The notes under the pieces were generated by a model, which was not told the origin of the DNA, did no database searches, and saw only the letters and a list, made by a program, of their open reading frames with translations. DNA of 64,000 bases, taken from Saitoella complicata NRRL Y-17804. Lineage: Eukaryota > Ascomycota > Saitoellomycetes > Saitoellales > Saitoellaceae. The stretch is taken from contig NW_017567004.1 in assembly GCF_001661265.1 (NCBI RefSeq), positions 144,279 to 208,278 on the forward strand, in the 5' to 3' direction. Numbering within the stretch: position 1 is the first letter of the stretch; the number at the start of each line of letters is the position of its first letter. The translations under genes and the position numbers were made by a program. This document shows, piece by piece, positions 31,011-40,455 of this stretch.

Positions 31011-32153
31011 ATGACCGAAGCAACCAGTATCACCGCCCAACAATACATCGAGGAACAGGCCCGGCTCGAAGCCGAAGCCCGTGAACTCATGCCCTTCAAC
31101 TTCGACAACTGCTCCATCGTCCCCCTCCGCCAACCCATCTTCGCCTGCAAGACCTGTGACCCAATCGCTCCGCATACTCAACGTGGCGCGTGCTGCTATG
31201 CGTGTAGTATTCAGTGTCATGGTGATCATGAATTGATAGAACTGTTCGCGAAACGGGATTTTACGTGTGACTGTGGGACGGACAGGATGGGTGCGGAAGC
31301 GTGCAAACTGCGGAAGGAGCGGAGTAAGGTGAATGAGAAGAATATGTATAACCATAACTTCGAGGGCAGGTTTTGCTCGTGCGACGAGATCTATAATCCA
31401 GAAGAGGAAGAAGGGACGATGATCCAATGCTTGTTGTGCGAAGATTGGTATCATGAGAAGTGCTTGGGAGAGGTGCCGGATGCGGATGATTTCGAGCATA
31501 TGATTTGTCGGGGATGTGTTCATGAGCACCAATGGCTGAAGAGGTATCATGGGCAGGAGGGGACAGTTCTGCCTGGGAAGGAGAAGGTGGTTGATGTTGA
31601 GGGGAACGGTGATGAATTCAAGCAGGAGACACAGGAAAAGGAAGGGGTCAAGGATGAGAAGATTGAGGTTGCGGAGGAGCCAGTCGCTTCGGAAACTGGC
31701 AAACGCAAGGCACCATCAGAGGACGAAGACGTACCAGCATCTGCCGAGATCAAGAAGGTCAAGACCGAAAACGACACGAACACAACCTGCATTTACGAAG
31801 GCCTGCCGCCTGCCCCTTCGGAATCCCTATCTCTCTTCTTGACGGATAACTTCCGGACCCACTTCTGCCGTTGCCCTTCCTGCATCTCCCGAACCCTCTC
31901 AGCTCACCCCGTCCTCCTCACGCCCGAAGAAACCTACGAACCCCCACTTGACGCCGATTCCGACACCGAATCAATCTACGACGCCGGCGCAAAAGCGCTT
32001 GGAAAGATGGATAGAGGAACGGCGCTGGATGGGTTGTTGGCGTATGGGAAGATGAAGAATGCGTTGACGGAGTTCTTGAGCCCGTTTGCGAGAGAAGGGA
32101 AAGTTGTTACGGAGGGAGATGTCAGAGCGTTCATGAATAAGTTAAAGAAGTAA
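31011..32153 (+). CDS. UBR7/Mlo2-like protein: UBR box plus PHD finger
   Basis: Intronless, 380 aa. Start is the ATG at 31011 (MTEATSITAQQYIEEQARLE). The frame is open further upstream to 30822, but that part crosses the promoter and lacks conservation. A UBR-type zinc finger (CSIVPLRQPIFACKTC, HTQRGACCYACSIQCHGDHE, DFTCDCGTDRMG) is followed by a PHD-like finger (GRFCSCDEIYNPEEEEG, IQCLLCEDWYHEKCLG). The C-terminal block HFCRCPSCISRTL and the ending FLSPFAREGKVV are also family features. Human UBR7 is a ubiquitin ligase for histone H2B Lys120, and fission yeast Mlo2 affects mitosis and lipid stress. The acidic linker (230-270) is low-complexity. Divergent from MCM2 across 218 nt. Confidence 0.9.
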   Translation: MTEATSITAQQYIEEQARLEAEARELMPFNFDNCSIVPLRQPIFACKTCDPIAPHTQRGACCYACSIQCHGDHELIELFAKRDFTCDCGTDRMGAEACKLRKERSKVNEKNMYNHNFEGRFCSCDEIYNPEEEEGTMIQCLLCEDWYHEKCLGEVPDADDFEHMICRGCVHEHQWLKRYHGQEGTVLPGKEKVVDVEGNGDEFKQETQEKEGVKDEKIEVAEEPVASETGKRKAPSEDEDVPASAEIKKVKTENDTNTTCIYEGLPPAPSESLSLFLTDNFRTHFCRCPSCISRTLSAHPVLLTPEETYEPPLDADSDTESIYDAGAKALGKMDRGTALDGLLAYGKMKNALTEFLSPFAREGKVVTEGDVRAFMNKLKK

Positions 32154-32448
32154 CCGTTTCCCATACGGGGATACATATAGGCATGGGGTTTTTTCGGATA
32201 GGGCTCGTGGGGAGGCGTTAGTATTTTATTTATTTGGTTAAGATTTTAACTCGCCACATTATTACTCTCGGCTTACAAACCGGCAACGATCGCCGCTTTC
32301 TATACCTCTCCGCAATTCGAACTGCGCGGTAACACAGACCCGATCCTTCGAGAAGCAACAAAACAGCAGCAACGATACCAGTCGATCCGTCCGTTTAACC
32401 TTATCATCCGTCAAAGCACATTCGTATACCTTGATAAATTACACAGAA

Positions 32449-33574
32449 ATGGCCGCGACCGAGCCACGTTTGTCGCAACTACCATTCATCAACTGCAGCA
32501 ACGACGACAAACCCGACGGATCAAAGTCCGAAGCTCAGCAGAGGAAACCGATCTCTGTTGCGATCCCGAAACACAAGGCGCATGGCATTCTGAATATTCC
32601 GTCGTCGCTCGTTACCCCGCCCGTATCACGAACAGCCTCCTCCTTCGACCTTCCCCATATCTCCCCGCCAAACAAACAATCCGCATCATCCAAAGCCGCA
32701 CAAGCACATCTCCCGCCGCAGAAGTTACCACCGTTGCCGAATGTGACCTGTGTTGTCCGCGCGCGAATCCCGACAACGAGCGGTACGGAGATATTCCTCC
32801 ATTTGTACCAGAATGATTCGGATAACAAGGAACATCTCGCCATCGTCTTCGGAAACCGGATCCGTTCGAGGAGCTTGGATGAGGTTAGGGAGGGTGAGAC
32901 GGAGATGGATAGGATGATTCGAGGAGCGTATACGGGGAAACTGTACCCCGGGCGGACGTCGTCGACAGAAGAGCAAGAAGCGGCGGAGGCTGCGGCAAAG
33001 GAGGAAGAGAAGAGCGAGACACCGTTGGTGAGAATTCATAGTGAATGTTATACGGGTGAGACCGCATGGTCTGCACGCTGTGATTGTGGTGAGCAACTTG
33101 ATGAGGCGGCGAGGTTGATGGGGTTGGAGGGGGAGGGAGTCATTGTATACCTGAGACAGGAAGGACGTGGTATTGGATTGTCCGAGAAGTTGAAGTGAGC
33201 TTCAGATATATTGCTTTTTCATGAGAAGTACTAACTGATGATCTCACAGGGCCTACAATCTCCAAGATCTCGGCAACGACACCGTTGAAGCGAATCTTTT
33301 GCTCCGTCATCCTGCTGATGCGAGAACATATGGCCTCGCGACGGCGATTCTGTGTGATCTGGATTGTAACCACGTCCGTCTACTCACCAACAACCCCGAT
33401 AAAGTCGCGGCTGTGGAGGGACCGAACAAGGAGGTGGAGGTCGTGTCCCGTGTTGCGATGGTACCGAAACACTGGCGTGGTGAGGAAGGCGGAGTGAAGG
33501 GCAAGGAAGTTGGAGACTATCTGAGGACGAAGATAGAGAAGATGGGTCACATGCTTGGGATGCCTGAGCAGTAG
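32449..33574 (+). CDS. RIB1: GTP cyclohydrolase II (riboflavin synthesis, first step)
   Basis: Exons 32449-33194 and 33250-33574, 356 aa. A variable Ser/Pro N-terminus of about 95 residues precedes the catalytic domain. Zinc ligands are in [19 protein letters not shown]. Substrate and catalytic segments are [18 protein letters not shown] and, across the intron, [18 protein letters not shown]. The enzyme opens the imidazole ring of GTP, releasing formate and pyrophosphate, to give the pyrimidine precursor of riboflavin. The 55-nt intron interrupts the codon for the Lys in SEKLKAYN. The tail [14 protein letters not shown] is typical of fungi. It follows the UBR7-like gene in the same direction and is convergent with the RSAD1-like gene. 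Confidence 0.95.
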
Positions 33575-33694
33575 GATGTGGGATCGACGCAGTTTTGGAT
33601 TTTGGATATCTAAGATGGAAAAGGAAAGGGACTGATGTTACAGGATGTACGATATCGCTGGGATGTTTATTTCGTCTATTGTTAGGCATTGAGG

Positions 33695-35210
33695 TTAAGG
33701 CGTAAGCATAGGTAGAATGGAGTCGATAACTCGCATCCCTTTCTCCGTTGGTCTGAGGCTTCCTTCGCTGAAGTTGTAAGTCTTGCTGTATCCCATGTTC
33801 TTCACCGCCTTGTCGTCTTTGTCGTACTCCAGGAATCCTTCGTCAACGAATCTGTTCACCTCGTCTAGGTCGAGGAACTGGTCGAGTGTCAAGCCATTAT
33901 TCATCCTCTCACGGAAGATCCGGGCAGATAGTCCGGTCTTCGTCCGTAGTCCACCGGCAAGCAGTTGCACAGCGTACTCCTCCTCAGTCAACTCATCCCG
34001 TGCAATAACACCAGTCCCCACATCTCTCACCTGCGCCTCCCACAACCGCGGACTAGGAATCGTCCTCGTACTAACCTTCCTCCTACTCTTCAGATCCGTA
34101 ATCCGTCCATGCGCACCCGGCCCAATCCCAACCAAATCAGCGCCCATCCAGAATGAGTAGTTGTGAGCACCCCATCGACCTGGCTTAGCGAAACTGGATA
34201 TCTCGTAGTGTTCTAACCCTGCGTCTCGCATGGCATCGACAGCGGCTTCGTACATGTCCGCCTTGGTGTCTTCGTCAGGGACCGTCACACGGCCTGCGCG
34301 AACGGCTTTTTTCAGGGGCGTGGATGGTTCGAGAGTTAGTTCGTACAGACTAAGATGTCCACCGTGTTGGGCAAAGGGCGTCGCAAGTTCGAGCTCCTTT
34401 GCCCAATCCTCGCGTGTTTGATTGGGCATGCCGAACATTAGATCAAAAGTGAATCCGTGCTTGAGCTGGTGTGGGGAGGATACGAGGCCTTCGAGCATGC
34501 GAATGGCTTGCTCGGAGGTATGCTCGCGGTTCATGGAGCGGAGGGTTTCTGTGGATGCGAGTGATTGTACACCGATGCTGAGGCGGGTTATACCATGATT
34601 GGTAAGGGCCTTGAGGTCGGGCAAGGACGTCGGATTTGCCTCGAGTGTGATTTCCGCGTCTGGTAGGATGTTGCACCCGTTTTTTTCTAGTGTTTCGAGG
34701 ATCGAGGGAACAAAGGTCGGTGGTGCCAGACTGGGAGTGCCACCTGAAAACATGTTAGGACTCGAGACACCAGAAGCGAAAAAGAAGGCACTCACCGCCG
34801 AAGTACACACTCCGTATATTTCTACCTAGATAGCCTTGTGCAAGTGAATGCTCCAGCTCTTTTACATATGCTTTAACAAGTGCATCCGACTCGACGTCGG
34901 CCTTGGCCAAGGGATACTTGTTGAAAGCACAAAACGTGCATATTGTCGAACAATACGGATAGTGCACGTATATTGAGAGAGGCTCAGTCGCCACAGCGGT
35001 GCCAATTTGAGTGGAGTATGAACGGCTATCCCATAACTGTCGTCGCAGAGACCGGCTTTGCGAGACGATGTAGTTGCTCAGTCCATGACGAAAAGGGAGC
35101 GGACGAAGCGAGCGTCTAATGAAACAAGCCAGCGTTGTACCCAATGCACTTGAATGTGCTGTTCTGAGTATCACCTCCGACGAAAGTCGAAGGTCAAAAG
35201 TCGAGGTCAA
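33695..35210 (-). CDS. RSAD1/HemW-like radical SAM protein (5' end unresolved)
   Basis: Exons about 35210-34796 and 34743-33695. The radical SAM cluster motif CX3CX2C is in VHYPYCSTICTFCAFNKYP, and the SAM-binding glycines are in YFGGGTPSLAPP across the 52-nt intron. NREHTSEQAIRML, FDLMFGMPNQT, YEISSFAKPG, NYSFWMGADLVGIGPGAHGR and the C-terminal HemN_C domain follow. Homologues (HemW, RSAD1) bind heme and act as heme chaperones rather than coproporphyrinogen oxidases; the HemN-specific residues cannot be judged fully. The N-terminus is rich in Arg and Ser, suggesting mitochondria. No in-frame ATG precedes the motif. The start probably lies in a short upstream exon within the 100 nt before the divergent golgin gene, or is a near-cognate codon. 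Confidence 0.85.
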
Positions 35211-35309
35211 ATTCGGTGCCCCTGCAACGTTGACAGTTCAGGGCCGGGAACACCACCGAACTGGGAAAGCCGTCACCGAACACCATTGGAAGTCAATTGC
35301 ATTCCAAGG

Positions 35310-37619
35310 ATGGCCGATAAGCAAGAGAAGCTTGCCGCCGCCCGTAAGAAGGTGAAATGCTCGTGTAACTCAAGTCAAATTGGCGTGCTGACCATTTCAC
35401 AGTACGAGAAACTCAAGAAACAGAAGGGCGCAAAAGGTGCGGCCAAGGCGGAGGCTGATACCCCGAAGGAGGATGTTAAGCCTGAATCTTCTGAGGATGT
35501 CACAGAGGTCGAGGCTGAAGTGAAGAAGGAGGAGGAGAAGGACGGTGCTGAGGCCGAGGAGATCGCTGGGGACGCGACGGAGCTGCCAAAACCTGCTGAG
35601 GAGCGTACACAACCAAGCCCACCACCATCCACCATTGAGACGAAGGAGGATAAATCAGAGGATGTATCTCCATCATCGCCAACGGAGGCTGCGCGTATCC
35701 AAGGCCTGGAGAAGGAATTGGAGGAAATGAAAGACACGAACGAGAAGCTCATGCACGACCTCGCAAGCGCCAAGAATGAAGTTCAGGAGAAGCGATCGGC
35801 AATGGACGAGGTCTCAGCACAGGCTCAAGAGGACAAGAAGAAGGCGGATATGTTGGAAGCGGAGTTGGCGAGTGTGAAGCAGAAGGCTGACGAAGTTCAG
35901 GCTGTTCTGGATCGGAAGAGGAAGCAGCTTGATAAACGGGATGAGGATATTGCTGATATGGCTACTTCTCATGCAAAGGATGTTGATAACTTCAAGAAGA
36001 CTATTGCGGAGAAGGAGAAGGAGGTGGAGGATGCCAAAAAGTCCGGTTCCGATTCCTCCAAGGAGATTGACACCCTGAAAAAGACTATCACAGAGAAGGA
36101 CAACGAGATCGAAGCATCAGAGAAGTCTCAATTGGAAGCGTCCAAAGAAGTGGATTCGCTAAAGAAAGCCGCCGCGGCCCACGAGAAAGAGCACAAGACC
36201 ACTCAAGACCGCTTAGCGAAGCTTGAGCAAGAGAACAAGAAGTTGAAGCAAGAGGCTGACGAAGCCCATAAAAGCCTGGAGGAAAAGGTTGTCGAATTCG
36301 AGAAGACGGTGGAGGAGAACGGACAGACGTTGTCAAGCTTGACGAAGGAGCTGGAGGATATGAAAGCGAAGTTCAGAAAAGCTATTGAAGAGAAGGATGG
36401 TGCTGGGAAGAAAGCCGAGGAGCAGAGCGAAGAGGTGACGAAGCTTACAGATGAGTTGGCGAAGAAGGATGAGGAGATCAAGGGTCTGCGGTCAGAGACC
36501 GAGGCGGGTGAGAAGGCTCAGAAAGAGATTGACGAGTTGAAGGAGCAGTTGAAGCAGAAGGATGCGGAGAGGGAAGGCGCTTTGGCATCCGCTAAGACAG
36601 ACAACGAGAAGGCGCTCGCCTCGCTCGAGACTCAAATCGCTGAGTTGAAGTCTCAGTTTACTGACCAGGACTCGCTTACATCCGAGATCAAGACTCTCAA
36701 GGCAGATGCTGACAAGAGCAAGAAAAATATCGAGGAGCTGCAAGCGAAGCTGAAACAGGTTCAAGAGCTGGAGAAGACAATAAAGAAGAAGGACGAGCAG
36801 ATCGAGCAGATGCAACTTGACTTGTCCAAGCTGCAGTCGGAGACCGCATCATCCAAGGGGTCGTCCGCCGAGGCGGAAGACCTGAAGAAGAAGGTCGACG
36901 AGCACAAGGAGAAGCTCGAGAAAGCCGTCAAGGGCCTCGAAGAGGCTCAGTCTAAGATTTCCTCTCTCGAGGCCGATCTCAAGGCCAAGACTGAATCTGG
37001 GTCGTCCATTGTCTCTGACCTCAATGCACTCCGTTCTTCCCACGAGACGTTGCAGTCTCAGCACGCCGAGCTCGAGTCATCCCTCAAGGACCTTCAATCC
37101 AAGTACGAGACCCTGCAGGGCAAGCACTCCCAATCCCACGACCGGACCCAAGAAGCCGTCGCGCAGAAGACCGCTCTCCAATCCGAGAATCAGGGTTTGC
37201 TTGCTCAATTGTCCGAGTTGAAGGCTAAGGTTGAAAACCTCGGAAATGAGAGGGCCACCCTGGAAGAACAGCTCTCTCGTGCAAAGGAGCAACTCGCCTC
37301 CGCATCCACTCCTAAGCAATCCCGGGCATCCGAGGAATCCGTTACCGCGGACCCAGCCCTCGCTCAACTCGAGCGCCATCACGTCGGTAAGCTCGAGAGA
37401 CGGGTGACCGAACTGGAAGGCGCACTCCACGAAGAGAGAACACGGAGCTCAGCGTATGCACAAACCCCTACATTGAGTTCCTTCTCGCAGACACCAAATC
37501 CCGATGAGACGATCGAGCAGCAAAGGGAGAAGTTGAGACAGCAGATGATTGCGGTACGGTTGGATTTGACACAGATTGGGGGATGCATTGCATGTACTGG
37601 GCCGGTTTACGACGTATGA
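35310..37619 (+). CDS. Golgin-like long coiled-coil protein
   Basis: Exons 35310-35351 and 35403-37619, about 752 aa. The 51-nt intron has GTGAAA...TTCACAG ends. Spliced, the N-terminus reads MADKQEKLAAARKKYEKLKK, resembling the basic KLAAAKKK motif of GM130 and yeast Bug1, which binds p115/Uso1. The rest is Glu/Lys/Gln-rich coiled coil from about residue 105 to 730, interrupted by a few Ser/Pro spots, with an acidic stretch before it. This suits a Golgi vesicle tether; a GRIP or GRAB domain is not visible. The extreme C-terminus may be wrong: a GTACGG donor after QQMIA and a GGACAG acceptor 94 nt downstream would give a different short tail. Confidence 0.7.
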   Translation: MADKQEKLAAARKKVKCSCNSSQIGVLTISQYEKLKKQKGAKGAAKAEADTPKEDVKPESSEDVTEVEAEVKKEEEKDGAEAEEIAGDATELPKPAEERTQPSPPPSTIETKEDKSEDVSPSSPTEAARIQGLEKELEEMKDTNEKLMHDLASAKNEVQEKRSAMDEVSAQAQEDKKKADMLEAELASVKQKADEVQAVLDRKRKQLDKRDEDIADMATSHAKDVDNFKKTIAEKEKEVEDAKKSGSDSSKEIDTLKKTITEKDNEIEASEKSQLEASKEVDSLKKAAAAHEKEHKTTQDRLAKLEQENKKLKQEADEAHKSLEEKVVEFEKTVEENGQTLSSLTKELEDMKAKFRKAIEEKDGAGKKAEEQSEEVTKLTDELAKKDEEIKGLRSETEAGEKAQKEIDELKEQLKQKDAEREGALASAKTDNEKALASLETQIAELKSQFTDQDSLTSEIKTLKADADKSKKNIEELQAKLKQVQELEKTIKKKDEQIEQMQLDLSKLQSETASSKGSSAEAEDLKKKVDEHKEKLEKAVKGLEEAQSKISSLEADLKAKTESGSSIVSDLNALRSSHETLQSQHAELESSLKDLQSKYETLQGKHSQSHDRTQEAVAQKTALQSENQGLLAQLSELKAKVENLGNERATLEEQLSRAKEQLASASTPKQSRASEESVTADPALAQLERHHVGKLERRVTELEGALHEERTRSSAYAQTPTLSSFSQTPNPDETIEQQREKLRQQMIAVRLDLTQIGGCIACTGPVYDV

Positions 37620-37897
37620 TCATGAGTCTATGACGTACGGATGGGACAGTCTTGGACGATAAAGGAGTAGGAGTCGTGTTTGAATGATTTCATAATTTGT
37701 GTGGGTGGATTGATATCCCATAGCAATACCTTAAAAGAATCCCCCCAAAACCCCCGAACGCCAATAATGACAAAAGTAGACCCAGCTATAGCATAACAGT
37801 AATCCCTAATACCCATCCGCAATCCCTATCGTGTATCCAATTCCTTCCTCAGTGCAATCCGTTCCCGCAGCTCATTGGTTGTCCCTTCAAATTCTAC

Positions 37898-39397
37898 TCA
37901 GAACTGACAAAGTCCTCCACCCTCTCCAGAATAATCCCAATGCCCTGCCATCCCAAAACTCGGTCTCCTCTTCCCAATAACACCATTACTAGGCGGCTGA
38001 GGCTTCGTCTGCGTGAAATCCGCGATATGCGCTTTCTGATCCGCTCTCGCCAATGCCGCCAATTTGAATGGCTTCGGTTGTTCCATACTCAAATCAACCT
38101 TATCTTTCCACCCACCCACGAGGACCTCCCCGGTTTCGTCACGTGCCTGTTTGAGGAAAGGGATGAGACTGGTACCGCCAGTTCCACGGAATTCTTTCTT
38201 GTCGGCTGATTGGGTTTTCGCGAGACCGGTTGTTTGGGTGGCTTTTGGTGGTGATTGGTTTTGGCCTTTTGCTTGGATGATGATATAGCGCGACACAATC
38301 TGGATATGCTTGTCCCTGAACGAACGGAGCATTGCGAGACACGCATCATAGGCTTGTGCGACTTCGGGGTGCGATTGAGAGTGTTGTTGGACGTAGGGAC
38401 GGATGTTTGCGACGGTGGAGAGGTGAGCGAGGAAGCGGCGGTGGGGGCCGGGCATGTAGTTTCGCATTTCATGGATAAAGTTGTGTTTAGGCGGGGGTGC
38501 TTGTCCAGGCGGTGACGGCTGTCTCGGGGTGTCTTTCTTCTCTCCAGTCGGTCTGTGTTCAACACCCAGTGCAATATCGAGGGCGTGGATGAGCGCAGAT
38601 TGAGCGGCGGATCCACCGGCGTATTTGCGGTAATGGTTTTCTTCGTCGCAGCCTTCGTAAATGACACCGTTCGGGAGACCTGCTTCGGCCATGTTGTTCC
38701 AGCCTGCGAGGTACGGGCGGACTTTCCAGTAGAAGACGTATGGGTCGCATTTTTCGTACATGCGTGCTAGGGCGTCATTGAGTCCGTCCAGCTGAACGGC
38801 GAGTGTGCGCAGGTTGTCGACGAAACGCACTTTATCATCCTCCCGTGCGGCCTGCATCGCGTCCAACAGCAAAGGCATACACGGCCCGCCGCGGGCCTCG
38901 ATGGCTGTGGTGATGAGGTAGAACCAGGATTCGTCCATCGCTCCCGAAAAGGTGTGGAAGGTCGCGAGGTTCTCGAGGTCGAGGGGTTCGTCGAAGAAGA
39001 GGGGTTTGTAATTCCAGAGGCAGACGGCGGCGTGGCAGACGACGGGTCGTACCTCGAGGGCGTTGGCGACTTGGACCCAGGGTACGGCTAGTTGTCGGGG
39101 TAGACGTTCCATGGGTTGTGCACCACCCCAAACGTATCCATGCGCAATGAAACACAGAACAACGAACGCACGGCGGAGGTCCCTTACGTTATGCAGATAC
39201 TCTGTCGACAGCTCAGGCAAGGCGTGGACGACCTCCCGCAGACGTCCAGCGAGGAGGTACCCGTTGTAACTATCCATAATCCGCTCCCATGGCTCGTAGT
39301 ATGGATCTGTCAAGCGTGCGAGAGGCGCGGAGGCGGGGAGGAAGCCGGTTTCGGGTGAGAGGCCGTAGTCGGCGAGATCTGGGATCGAAGGGATCAT
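37898..39397 (-). CDS. BNA2: Indoleamine 2,3-dioxygenase (tryptophan to N-formylkynurenine)
   Basis: Intronless, 499 aa. The first in-frame ATG gives the usual fungal start (MIPSIPDLADYGLSPETGFL). Heme dioxygenase blocks include ELSTEYLHNVRDLRRAFVVL, FIAHGYVWGGAQP, WNYKPLFFDEPLDLENLAT, FTFSGAMDESWFYL-like segment near 180-200 and EMRNYMPGPHRRFLAHL. The proximal heme histidine is expected in the C-terminal helix (RDKHIQIVSRYII). The enzyme opens the indole ring of tryptophan, the entry to the kynurenine route and de novo NAD synthesis. Fungi often have several IDO paralogues; this one is in the alpha/beta-type length range with a C-terminal Gln/Ser-rich extension of about 90 residues. Divergent from GCV1 across 1 kb. 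Confidence 0.92.
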   Translation of the reverse strand: MIPSIPDLADYGLSPETGFLPASAPLARLTDPYYEPWERIMDSYNGYLLAGRLREVVHALPELSTEYLHNVRDLRRAFVVLCFIAHGYVWGGAQPMERLPRQLAVPWVQVANALEVRPVVCHAAVCLWNYKPLFFDEPLDLENLATFHTFSGAMDESWFYLITTAIEARGGPCMPLLLDAMQAAREDDKVRFVDNLRTLAVQLDGLNDALARMYEKCDPYVFYWKVRPYLAGWNNMAEAGLPNGVIYEGCDEENHYRKYAGGSAAQSALIHALDIALGVEHRPTGEKKDTPRQPSPPGQAPPPKHNFIHEMRNYMPGPHRRFLAHLSTVANIRPYVQQHSQSHPEVAQAYDACLAMLRSFRDKHIQIVSRYIIIQAKGQNQSPPKATQTTGLAKTQSADKKEFRGTGGTSLIPFLKQARDETGEVLVGGWKDKVDLSMEQPKPFKLAALARADQKAHIADFTQTKPQPPSNGVIGKRRPSFGMAGHWDYSGEGGGLCQF

Positions 39398-39921
39398 GGT
39401 TGAAGGTTGCCGTCCCAGACGTGATGATGTAGGTGTACCGGTGAGTGCTGTGAGGCTTGGCAACCTGTCGGTGTCGAAGAGTAGTACTGGAAGGTGTTTG
39501 CTGTCGAAAAGACGAGAACGGAAAGAGATTTCTTAGAGAAGAGAAGGTTGAAAGAGGGGTCTCTTGATATATACGGGAAGCTGAATGAACCCCGCTCGCC
39601 GCCGACTCTTACTAAAATTCGAGATGCGCTTCGCCGATTAGCCGCCCTCCAAACGCGCCGCTGGCACGGAATAAGAGTGGCGAAAAGAGTCACCGGGGTC
39701 GTCTGGTATTGGCGAGCATCTAGACAACAGACGCTCAGACGGGCAAAGGGACGGATCATGTACCCGATCACTCGAAGACGGCCCGGGCTGGGTGCGCCGT
39801 TCACACGCTAGGTGCACTACAAATCTTCACCGTTCTTCTCCCCTCAGCGGGAGTTGCACCGACGTCTTGCAACGACCATCATCAACAACCATTGACAGCG
39901 ACAACAAGTAAAAGGTACAGT

Positions 39922-40209
39922 ATGACTCCCTCCGCTTCCGCTCCTCCGCACACAACGAAGCAGCAGCTGGGTGCGAATTGCCATGGCCAACCTGATGAGA
40001 AACCTAAGACAATTTGCACGTCAGTCCGAGAACTACGAATGTGGACTCAAATATACCCAAATTTCTGAACAATTAATTACATGGCAATTCGCTCTGGCCG
40101 CTGGTTGTCGACGAAGGAGCAACGTTTCAAAGTGCAAGGAAACAGTGCTAACATATCTCTTCTTAGATCCTCCTCTCCCTCATGTTTGTCGTCCGTGCGT
40201 CTAAGATAG
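39922..40209 (+). CDS. possible 46-aa protein, two exons
   Basis: ATG at 39922 opens a frame (PHTTKQQLGANCHGQPDEK). A GTCAGT donor at 40020 and an excellent branch-acceptor pair (GCTAAC, then TCTTCTTAG at 40166) would join to a short second exon ending at 40209. The intron would be 147 nt, long for this locus. No family recognised. It could equally be a spliced 5' leader of the GCV1 transcript with an upstream ORF. Confidence 0.25.
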
Positions 40210-40355
40210 TTATTGTGAATAACAAAAGTTTACCCTTGAATTATCCTCTCCTACTTTTACTCCCTACGCTTAAGGGTCCCTCCATGCTCCCTCCCGGATT
40301 AAAGTTTACCCCCTCATACAGCATGATACCGGTATGGAGGATAAGGTCAAGCCAC

Positions 40356-40383
40356 TTCCACCGAGTCAGTTCCACCGAGTCAG
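40356..40383 (+). repeat. Tandem duplication of TTCCACCGAGTCAG upstream of GCV1
   Basis: A perfect 2 x 14 nt direct repeat, 73-100 nt before the GCV1 ATG. Each copy contains GAGTCA, the reverse complement of TGACTC. TGACTC is the core bound by Gcn4-type bZIP factors and by yeast Bas1, which controls glycine cleavage genes. Function here is inference. Confidence 0.6.
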
Positions 40384-40455
40384 TTCAAACCAAGCAGGAA
40401 AAACCGACAGAGTTTCCAATTGCGAATGTAAACCTCTTCCATCTCCTTGTCAACG

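Larger units (their letters stand above)
39398..40455. promoter_or_regulatory. 1.06 kb divergent region between IDO and GCV1
   Basis: Contains a weak two-exon 46-codon candidate (39922-40209) and a duplicated 14-mer near the GCV1 start, both listed separately. Nothing else stands out. Confidence 0.4.
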
